Shown here: positions 1-4,953 of the stretch, one piece after another | Layout: every line of letters starts with the position of its first letter | Position numbering within the stretch: position 1 is the stretch's first letter | DNA from: Clostridia bacterium | Lineage (GTDB): Bacteria; Bacillota; Clostridia; Oscillospirales; Acutalibacteraceae | Assembly: GCA_017615405.1 (NCBI GenBank) | Contig: JAGAAE010000095.1 | Span: forward strand, 1 to 8,763 | Direction: 5' to 3' | Length of the DNA stretch: 8,763 bases | Position numbers and translations under genes: made by a program | The notes under the pieces: model-generated | What the model saw: the letters and a program-made list of their open reading frames with translations, nothing else | Databases searched by the model: none | Told to the model about the DNA's origin: nothing

Positions 1-458
1 AGTCGCCACTTGACCCGACACTTCGCGTTAAGCACGGTCAGTCTATGTGGTTTTGGGGAAAGGTGCTGATCCTCCGTCAGATACCCTTCCCGGTCATTCC
101 TTTCAAGGGCGTTAAGGCAAAGATCGTCCATTGCGGCACGTTTGTCGTAAGTTGCCTTCTTAAAATCATCTTCACTTCAAAGTGGCTTATAAACAAGAAT
201 ATGAAAATAAGCCTTAAATATAACGACCTTGAAGATTATGTGTATATCTTCACCTCGAACCCGAAATACCGTGACTGGTATTTTAAAAAGGACATAAAGA
301 ACACCGTAGTAAAATACCCGTTTGAGGACACCGAGATGTATTTCCCCGATAACCTCGATGAATATCTTATAAACACCTACGGGGACTATATGAAACTTCC
401 TCCCGAGGACAAGCGCAAGACCCACGCGCCGATAATTCTTGAATTTCCGAAGGAATAA
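1..458 (+). CDS. LicD-family phosphotransferase, C-terminal part (5' end outside window)
   Basis: The reading frame is open from base 3, so the gene starts upstream and only about 151 C-terminal residues are visible; the ATG at 45 is internal. Near the end, 'YPFEDTEMYFP' followed by 'DEYLINTYGDYMKLPPEDKR' and a His matches the typical LicD ending (fixed acidic loop, then YGDYMKLPPxxKR-H). LicD/fukutin-type proteins are cytoplasmic nucleotidyltransferase-fold enzymes. They move phosphocholine or a polyol phosphate from a CDP-linked donor onto a surface glycan such as teichoic acid or capsule. The catalytic N-terminal motifs lie outside the window, so activity and substrate cannot be judged. 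The stop is 14 bases before the glycosyltransferase ATG, consistent with co-transcription. The family call is fairly sure; the substrate is unknown. Confidence 0.82.
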   Translation, partial: SPLDPTLRVKHGQSMWFWGKVLILRQIPFPVIPFKGVKAKIVHCGTFVVSCLLKIIFTSKWLINKNMKISLKYNDLEDYVYIFTSNPKYRDWYFKKDIKNTVVKYPFEDTEMYFPDNLDEYLINTYGDYMKLPPEDKRKTHAPIILEFPKE

Positions 459-472
459 AAGGTAGATATGTT

Positions 473-1159
473 ATGAAAACACTTGTGATTATTCCTGCCT
501 ATAACGAGGGCGAGAATATCGAAAGGGTGGTAGACCGTCTTATCACCGACTATCCTCAGTACGACTATCTTGTCGTAAACGACGGCTCCGCCGATAACAC
601 CGCCGATATTTGTAAACAAAAGGGATATAATTTCGTATCTCACCCCGTCAATCTCGGTCTTGCCGGCGCTTTCAGAACGGGTATGCTTTATGCCTACCGT
701 AACGATTATGACTGCGCCATCCAGTTCGACGGCGACGGTCAGCACGACCCCGTTTATATCGAGTCAATGATAAAAGAGGTCGAGGCGGGAAACGATATCG
801 TTATCGGATCGAGGTTCGTGACCGAAAAGAAGCCGGTGACGATGCGTATGATAGGTAATAACCTTATCGAGTTCTGCATCCTTATAACGACCGGGAAAAA
901 GATAAAGGACCCGACCTCGGGTATGAGGATGTTCAGCAGAAAAATGATAAAAAAACTTGCCTTTGCGGTCGATCTCGGACCCGAGCCGGACACCGTGGCG
1001 CTTCTTTACCGAAAGGGCGCCAAGGTCAAGGAGATCCAGGTCAGGATAAGCGAGCGCATCGCGGGCAAGAGCTATCTTACCGCGGCAAAATCTATCAACT
1101 ATATGGCAAGAATGGTGATATCTATCCTGTTCCTGCAATGGTTCAGAAGGGGGAACTGA
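473..1159 (+). CDS. Family 2 glycosyltransferase (polyprenyl-phosphate-sugar synthase type)
   Basis: This 228-residue protein is a complete GT-A fold glycosyltransferase. It shows IPAYNE (residues 7-12), NDGSADNT (36-43) at the nucleotide site, the metal-binding DGDGQHD (86-92), TSGMRMFSR (148-156) and ERIAGKSY (194-201), in the order seen in dolichol-phosphate mannose synthase-like enzymes. Members transfer a sugar from a nucleotide donor, often to polyprenyl phosphate, at the inner membrane face. There is no strong C-terminal membrane pair, only a moderately hydrophobic stretch near 208-224, so it probably relies on a partner for membrane attachment. The start is supported by AAAAGGTAG about 8 bases upstream. 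The next gene, a DUF2304 membrane protein, starts 2 bases after the stop, and such pairs recur in polysaccharide clusters. Donor and acceptor cannot be read from the sequence. Confidence 0.9.
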   Translation: MKTLVIIPAYNEGENIERVVDRLITDYPQYDYLVVNDGSADNTADICKQKGYNFVSHPVNLGLAGAFRTGMLYAYRNDYDCAIQFDGDGQHDPVYIESMIKEVEAGNDIVIGSRFVTEKKPVTMRMIGNNLIEFCILITTGKKIKDPTSGMRMFSRKMIKKLAFAVDLGPEPDTVALLYRKGAKVKEIQVRISERIAGKSYLTAAKSINYMARMVISILFLQWFRRGN

Positions 1160-1161
1160 TT

Positions 1162-1497
1162 ATGTCAACTTTACAAATCGTGCTTTTGGCGGTATCGCTT
1201 ATAACTGTAGCGATACTTCTGTTGAAGATCAAGAAATCTCAGTTTCTTATAGGCGATTCGATATTCTGGCTCCTTTTATCCCTCGTTCTGGCGATCGTAG
1301 CCATTTTCCCGAAGGTCCCGTCGTATTTTTCAAAGCTTTTGGGGTTTGAATCACCCTCCAATTTTATCTTCGTCGTCTTCATATTTCTGCTCCTTGTCAA
1401 GATCTTCTCGCTCAATCTTCAGCTTACAAAACTTGAGACGAAACTTCAGAAATTGGTCAGCAAAATTGCCCTTGATTCAAAGGATAAAAACGAATGA
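1162..1497 (+). CDS. DUF2304 small membrane protein, likely partner of the glycosyltransferase
   Basis: The 111-residue product has three hydrophobic segments (about 3-21, 34-51 and 67-87) and a charged, coiled-coil-like C-terminus (88-111). A K-rich turn before GDSIFW, the FPKV after segment 2, GFESPSN (61-67) and the LETKLQKL tail match the DUF2304 layout. I chose the ATG at 1162 over the in-frame ATG at 1138, because AAGGGGG lies 9 bases before 1162 while 1138 lies inside the preceding gene without a good ribosome site. DUF2304 proteins typically sit beside family 2 glycosyltransferases. A membrane-docking or flippase-like role for the lipid-linked sugar is inferred, not shown. A strong terminator follows 15-20 bases downstream, closing the transcription unit. 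Confidence 0.85.
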   Translation: MSTLQIVLLAVSLITVAILLLKIKKSQFLIGDSIFWLLLSLVLAIVAIFPKVPSYFSKLLGFESPSNFIFVVFIFLLLVKIFSLNLQLTKLETKLQKLVSKIALDSKDKNE

Positions 1498-1510
1498 CCC
1501 GAATGATAAT

Positions 1511-1554
1511 AAAAAACTGCAAACTTCGGAGGCACCGAGGCTTGCAGTTTTTTT
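1511..1554 (+). terminator. Intrinsic terminator, probably bidirectional
   Basis: CTGCAA (1517-1522) pairs with TTGCAG (1542-1547). After one mismatch the stem continues with CTTCGG against CCGAGG, closing a 5-base loop (1530-1534). Seven Ts follow (1548-1554). Six As on the other side (1511-1516) give a U-run on the - strand, so the same hairpin can also stop tagD transcription, whose stop codon is at 1565. It sits exactly between the two convergent units. Confidence 0.92.
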
Positions 1555-1564
1555 GTTGCTTTGA

Positions 1565-1972
1565 TTATTTTGCTAAATTCGTGTCGAAAAGATCGCTTTT
1601 GATCTTGGTCGTGCTTATTTCGGGCGTTCGTGAGAGATATACGACCTCGACGCCCTCGTCGGCGAGATAATCGAATTTGCCCTTCCAGTCGTCGCCCATA
1701 ACAAAGGTGTCGACGTGGTATTCGTGCATATCGGTCTTCTTCTGCTCCCAGTCCTCTTCGGAAATGACGAGATCGACGTATCTTATCGATTCGAGAAGAT
1801 TCTTTCGCTGCTCATATGAAAAATAGGTTTTCTTTCCCTTTTTGTTTTCGTTGAATTCGTCGGTCGAGAGCGCGACGATAAGATAATCACCGAAAGATTT
1901 TGCCCGTCTTAAAAGGTTTATATGCCCGTAATGAAGCAGGTCAAACGTTCCGTATGTTATAACTCTTTTCAT
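1565..1972 (-). CDS. tagD: Glycerol-3-phosphate cytidylyltransferase
   Basis: The 135-residue product is close to the usual ~130 residues of TagD/GCT. It makes CDP-glycerol from CTP and sn-glycerol 3-phosphate in the cytoplasm, the donor for poly(glycerol phosphate) wall teichoic acid and related polymers. Visible motifs are GTFDLLHYGH (8-17) with the nucleotidyltransferase HxGH signature at 14-17, GDDWKGKFD (93-101), and RTPEISTTKIK (115-125), the second CTP-binding signature. GAGGAG lies 6 bases before the ATG and overlaps the amidase stop codon, so translation is probably coupled. It is the last gene of the - strand operon. Other members of the same small cytidylyltransferase family use different alcohol phosphates, but the signature fits glycerol phosphate best. 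Confidence 0.9.
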   Translation of the reverse strand: MKRVITYGTFDLLHYGHINLLRRAKSFGDYLIVALSTDEFNENKKGKKTYFSYEQRKNLLESIRYVDLVISEEDWEQKKTDMHEYHVDTFVMGDDWKGKFDYLADEGVEVVYLSRTPEISTTKIKSDLFDTNLAK

Positions 1973-1983
1973 AGGTTACTCCT

Positions 1984-3417
1984 CTATTCTCCGGGTTGTG
2001 ACGGCTCCTCGGGTGTAGGCGGTTCATCGGGTACCGGGGGAGGCTCTTCGCCCTGGGATTCCGGTGGAGTCGGCTCGGGGTTTATAAGATTATTAAGTTC
2101 GGCAAACATAAGGATCTTTGCAACGTGGCTTCTCTCGGCAAAGCGCTGAGGTCCTATGGTGGTGGCGTTAAAACCGCTTATAAGACCCTTATCGATCGCC
2201 CAGGCAACGGCGTCCTTTGCAAATTCGCTTGTCGTTCCGAAATCTTCAAAGCCTTCGGCGTCGTTGCCGTCAAGAGTCACGTCTATTCCGAGATAGTCCT
2301 TTTCGTAGTTGTAGAGGATGGTGACCATCTGCTCGCGCGTCAGTGCGTCTCCGACACCGAATTTGCCGTTTTCGTAGCCGTTTATTATCCCTTCGGATGC
2401 CGCCCAGTTGACTGCGGCGTTATAATAGCCGTCCTTTTTGACGTCGGGGAATTTGCTTTGATAGTTGTAAAGCGACGTATCGATATTCTTCATATTGGCG
2501 AGAATAACGACGAAATCCTGCCTGTGGATCCTGTCGTTCGGACCGAAGCAACCGTTTGAGTAGCCGTTAATATATCCCTTGTCCTTCATATACTCTATCG
2601 GTTCGCTGTACCATTGCTTCCCGAGGCAAACGTCGTTGAAGACCCACTTGTCGTCGTTTGTCCTGAAATAATTGATAATGCCCTTTGCATCCTTTTCGCC
2701 GAGGGCTTTAAGTTTTGCGTCGGTACTCAAAAAGGCATTAAAATCGGCAGTGTTATCAATAAAAGCGTGCTCGACGATGACGGCGGGGACCTGGCAGCTT
2801 CTCGATGAGTTTATAACGGTATAATAGTCCATGACCGAGCCGTCCGGATATCTTTCGGTTTCGGGTTTGGTGGTGGTCCTTGTGAATATCCCTCTTTTAG
2901 TGAGACCGAGTTCACCGAGGGAGGAGAGGATAGAGCTGCTTAAACCTTTTCCGACGGCGTTTGCGTTGGGACACCAGGAAACGCTTATCGGGTACCATAC
3001 CTCGGCGCCCCTCGAAGATTTATTGACAGCATTGCAATGTATCGAGATGAGTGCGTTTGCGTGCATTTTTCCGGCGAAGTTGCCGCGCGCCGTCAGGGAC
3101 ATTTTGCCGTCCTTGATGCTTTTTTTGTCGACGTCGCTCAGGTCATTGGTCGTTCTCGTAAGATATACCTTTACGTTAGGATACTTTTCGAGCGCTTCTT
3201 TGCAGAACTTTGCGATTTTAAGATTTATTTCACGCTCGTTTCCGCCCTTTCCGTTCCCGGCGCCGGGATCGACACCGCCGTGACCGGGGTCAAGAACGAT
3301 AACAAGCGGATATCTCGGATCGCTTTCGTCATATGCCGAAACAGCCCCCGAAAAAGAGGCGAAAATCATAGCAAGGCATAAAACGAATGCCGATATTAAC
3401 AGTAGTTTTCTTTTCAA
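1984..3417 (-). CDS. Secreted N-acetylmuramoyl-L-alanine amidase with three SLH repeats
   Basis: The 477-residue protein has a signal peptide (basic start, hydrophobic core 5-20, likely cleavage after AVSA at 28). An Amidase_3 domain follows (about 37-250) with DPGHGG (zinc ligand H46), NEREINL (E61), SIHCNA (H127) and VEHAFIDN (catalytic E216). All the expected residues are present, so it should cut the MurNAc-L-Ala bond of peptidoglycan. Three S-layer homology repeats follow (about 260-308, 323-373, 390-441); these normally bind pyruvylated secondary wall polymer. The tail (446-477) is rich in Pro and Glu. The start is TTG: AAGGAG lies 12 bases upstream, no ATG lies nearby, and the first internal Met (17) would destroy the signal peptide. 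It lies 28 bases after the cupin gene and 11 before tagD, in one operon. Confidence 0.93.
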   Translation of the reverse strand: MKRKLLLISAFVLCLAMIFASFSGAVSAYDESDPRYPLVIVLDPGHGGVDPGAGNGKGGNEREINLKIAKFCKEALEKYPNVKVYLTRTTNDLSDVDKKSIKDGKMSLTARGNFAGKMHANALISIHCNAVNKSSRGAEVWYPISVSWCPNANAVGKGLSSSILSSLGELGLTKRGIFTRTTTKPETERYPDGSVMDYYTVINSSRSCQVPAVIVEHAFIDNTADFNAFLSTDAKLKALGEKDAKGIINYFRTNDDKWVFNDVCLGKQWYSEPIEYMKDKGYINGYSNGCFGPNDRIHRQDFVVILANMKNIDTSLYNYQSKFPDVKKDGYYNAAVNWAASEGIINGYENGKFGVGDALTREQMVTILYNYEKDYLGIDVTLDGNDAEGFEDFGTTSEFAKDAVAWAIDKGLISGFNATTIGPQRFAERSHVAKILMFAELNNLINPEPTPPESQGEEPPPVPDEPPTPEEPSQPGE

Positions 3418-3429
3418 TGTGATCAGTTG

Positions 3430-3435
3430 CTCCTT
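3430..3435 (-). promoter_or_regulatory. Ribosome binding site that sets the TTG start of the amidase
   Basis: AAGGAG on the - strand lies 12 bases before the TTG at 3417-3415. This is longer than the usual 5-9 and combines with a weak start codon, which suggests modest translation. An in-frame CTG at 3426-3424 is only 3 bases away from the site and is a poorer candidate. Confidence 0.6.
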
Positions 3436-3445
3436 GGAATAAGAT

Positions 3446-3970
3446 TTATGTATGGGCGATAATGAGTTTTCCCGTACCGATCATTTCGATGCGGAAGTCG
3501 GCGGGGACAAAAACCATATTGCCGGGTCGTATGCGGAAGGTGCCGCCGAAATGCGAAACGGTAAATTCGCCGAGCGTTGCGAAAATAAGCATAAAACTAT
3601 CTTTTTCGCAAAGCCCCACCTTGCCGTCGAGGGATAAAAGATCCGCAGAAAACTCATCCGAAGATACTAAGTTCCCGACGATGCCGAACGGATAGATCAT
3701 CGCTTCGCTTTCAAGAAGCTCATCTTCCTTGATGAGCGGAATAATATCCTCCGCGCCGTTCTTGAAAACGCCGGTCTCGGCGCCGTTTTTACCTAATACC
3801 GAACGACCGTAATACCTTACTGCTTTTGAGAGCGTCTTGCCCTTTTGATCACCGTTTTGAACGACCGTCTTCGGAAACCCTTCAAGCAATAGTTTAAGTT
3901 GTGAATAAGGATCCTTCGGAAGGTCCGACGGCTCCTCAAAATGAAAATCGGTAACTAACGGAAACATCAT
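3446..3970 (-). CDS. Short mannose-6-phosphate-isomerase-like cupin lacking the catalytic core
   Basis: The 174-residue product resembles the two ends of class I (ManA-type) phosphomannose isomerase. Residues 35-60 (TVVQNG, GKTLSK, YGRSVLG) resemble the conserved 'SVVxNG..AGKTL..YGxxLLG' stretch. 'IIPLIKEDEL' (76-85) resembles 'FPLLIKxLDA'. Residues 100-172 look like the C-terminal cupin, including 'MVFVPADF' (152-159) and the closing strand 'GKLIIAH'. The zinc-binding middle (the QVHP region and the later Glu and His ligands) is absent, and the length is about half the usual 310-320. Isomerase activity is therefore unlikely; a sugar-binding or regulatory role, or decay, is inference. Two ATGs occur (3970 and 3967). 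The second has better spacing to the GGGG-type ribosome site. It heads the operon with the amidase and tagD. Confidence 0.6.
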   Translation of the reverse strand: MMFPLVTDFHFEEPSDLPKDPYSQLKLLLEGFPKTVVQNGDQKGKTLSKAVRYYGRSVLGKNGAETGVFKNGAEDIIPLIKEDELLESEAMIYPFGIVGNLVSSDEFSADLLSLDGKVGLCEKDSFMLIFATLGEFTVSHFGGTFRIRPGNMVFVPADFRIEMIGTGKLIIAHT

Positions 3971-3986
3971 ATCACCCCTTTATTAC

Positions 3987-4015
3987 AATATATCACAAAA
4001 CGGCTTATTTTTCAA
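3987..4015 (-). promoter_or_regulatory. Promoter of the cupin-amidase-tagD operon
   Basis: On the - strand TTGAAA (4015-4010) is followed by exactly 17 bases and TATATT (3992-3987), with TG one base before the -10 (extended -10). It lies just downstream of a terminator for the previous gene and about 17 bases before the cupin ATG, so the leader is very short. Confidence 0.8.
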
Positions 4016-4016
4016 C

Positions 4017-4067
4017 AAAAAAGTCACCGTCGGGAGTACTCGTTTGATGAGCACGCCCAAGGGTGAC
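4017..4067 (-). terminator. Intrinsic terminator with long imperfect hairpin
   Basis: GTCACC (4023-4028) pairs with GGTGAC (4062-4067). Two 19-base arms continue to a 7-base loop with four isolated mismatches. On the - strand the stem is followed by six Ts (4022-4017). It begins about 20 bases after the stop codon of the 193-residue protein gene, so it closes that unit just before the next promoter. On the + strand no T-run follows. Confidence 0.8.
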
Positions 4068-4086
4068 ACAAAAGTCGGTTTTGTTT

Positions 4087-4668
4087 TCAGATGATGCCCG
4101 TATCGGAATATATCTCGCTGTAAACGATATTGTAGCCGAATTTTGAATTATCGTTCTTGACGAAAAGGGTCGTGGCTTTAAGGTTTTCGCCCTTGCCGTC
4201 GAGCGAGGTAACGCAGATATCGGTCTTGGCGGTTATCGTTCCGTCCTCGTTTGCCGTAAGCTTAATGTTTTTGTGAGCATATTCGGTGAAGGCGGGGAGA
4301 GCGTAAACGTAACCCGGCTTATATGCGTGTTCGGGGTTCAATTTCGAGAGGTCGACGATCTCGATACCGTACATATCGTAGACAAAATCACATAGCTGTT
4401 TATCCGAAATATAGCCCTCGTCGGCAACGTTTGCCTTGAAATTATTAACCGAGCAGTTAACGATATCGTCAACGTCCTCAAAATCCGAGCCGTAAACGTA
4501 ATTCTCGTTGAGAAGCTTCAAAAGGGTCGCTTCTTCAAAAGAGACGTTTTCGGATGCGGCGGGGGTCGTTTCGGCGGCGGTTTTGACCGTATCGCCCGAA
4601 AAGATGGTGGAGGCGAGAATAACGGCGGCGCAAACGACGGTGATGACGATTATAAGCGACTTTTTCAT
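4087..4668 (-). CDS. Exported or membrane-anchored protein of unknown family
   Basis: The 193-residue protein begins MKKS and has one hydrophobic segment (about 4-24), which acts as a signal peptide or anchor. Cys13 is not in a proper lipobox (TVVC), so a lipoprotein is unlikely. A Thr/Ala-rich linker (28-40) leads to an acidic helical region (43-112) and a C-terminal half that looks beta-rich (about 120-190), with Cys72, Cys93 and Cys152 facing outside. I do not recognise the family. The ending 'KFGYNIVYSEIY' resembles the last strands of small extracytoplasmic domains, which is not enough to name it. AAGGAGG lies 7 bases before the ATG, an excellent ribosome site. It has its own promoter and terminator and is divergent from the EF-G-like gene, so it is a single-gene unit. 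Confidence 0.85.
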   Translation of the reverse strand: MKKSLIIVITVVCAAVILASTIFSGDTVKTAAETTPAASENVSFEEATLLKLLNENYVYGSDFEDVDDIVNCSVNNFKANVADEGYISDKQLCDFVYDMYGIEIVDLSKLNPEHAYKPGYVYALPAFTEYAHKNIKLTANEDGTITAKTDICVTSLDGKGENLKATTLFVKNDNSKFGYNIVYSEIYSDTGII

Positions 4669-4693
4669 TACTCTTCCTCCTTTTTTCTTCTGT

Positions 4694-4705
4694 ATTATAA
4701 TTATA
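4694..4705 (-). promoter_or_regulatory. Tandem -10 box of the exported-protein gene
   Basis: ATTATAATTATA on the + strand reads as two abutting TATAAT hexamers on the - strand, 26-37 bases before the ATG. No good -35 is visible: TTTGCG at 16 bases before the nearer box is poor. The -10 match is perfect, the full promoter less sure. Confidence 0.45.
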
Positions 4706-4738
4706 CACTAAGCTCCGCAAATTGATAGGTACAAATCA

Positions 4739-4764
4739 GTTACAAATAATTTCAGTTTTGTAAC
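4739..4764. repeat. Inverted repeat, 8-base perfect arms
   Basis: GTTACAAA (4739-4746) and TTTGTAAC (4757-4764) are perfect complements separated by 10 bases. The left arm overlaps one of two TACAAAT direct repeats 11 bases apart, that is one helical turn. No T-run follows, so an operator is more likely than a terminator. Confidence 0.5.
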
Positions 4765-4811
4765 TATTAACGTGCCACATTGTATATATAAAGGCGCCGT
4801 TATTTGTCTAA

Positions 4812-4840
4812 TTATCACAAAAAAACGCGCTTTGTGATAA
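4812..4840. repeat. Inverted repeat, 10-base perfect arms, upstream of the EF-G-like gene
   Basis: TTATCACAAA (4812-4821) and TTTGTGATAA (4831-4840) are perfect complements around a 9-base GC-containing spacer (aaaacgcgc). It lies about 37 bases upstream of the -35 box of the EF-G-like gene and is not followed by a T-run on either strand. A dimeric regulator site is the simplest reading. Confidence 0.6.
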
Positions 4841-4876
4841 ATTCATAAAATGTTTACAAATTTTGGTTAAAATTAG

Positions 4877-4905
4877 TTGTATTCGCCGAAAAAGTGTGAT
4901 ATAAT
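4877..4905 (+). promoter_or_regulatory. Promoter of the EF-G-like gene
   Basis: TTGTAT (4877-4882), 17 bases, then TATAAT (4900-4905) preceded by TG one base upstream (extended -10). The start would be near 4912, giving a leader of about 40 bases before the ATG at 4954. Confidence 0.82.
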
Positions 4906-4953
4906 AATCTCAAATTATTAAGATTTCCCCGAATTTTAAGGAGAGAAGAGAAA

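Larger units (their letters stand above)
4669..4953. other. Divergent intergenic regulatory region
   Basis: This AT-rich 285-base stretch separates the exported-protein gene (-) and the EF-G-like gene (+). I see no credible ORF. It holds a tandem TATAAT for the - strand gene, an extended -10 promoter for the + strand gene, two inverted repeats (4739-4764 and 4812-4840), and three TACAAAT copies (4730, 4741, 4855), the first two spaced 11 bases apart. A second, weaker + strand promoter is possible: TTGTAA at 4759-4764 with TGTATA 17 bases downstream. Confidence 0.6.

Noticed and set aside
1138..1161. Upstream ATG for the DUF2304 gene
   Set aside because: It lies within the glycosyltransferase gene without a good ribosome site; the ATG at 1162 has AAGGGGG at 9 bases and matches the family N-terminus.
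2125..3381. Several + strand ORFs of 64-150 residues
   Set aside because: They lie antisense to the amidase gene, show no family motifs or ribosome sites, and overlap one another.
4630..4632. Lipoprotein cysteine (Cys13) in the exported protein
   Set aside because: The preceding residues TVV do not fit a lipobox, which needs a small residue just before Cys.
4812..4840. The inverted repeat as a terminator
   Set aside because: No T-run follows the stem on either strand, and no gene ends next to it.
4906..4953. Riboswitch in the EF-G-like gene leader
   Set aside because: The leader after the -10 box is only about 40 bases, too short for known aptamers, with no stable hairpin seen.
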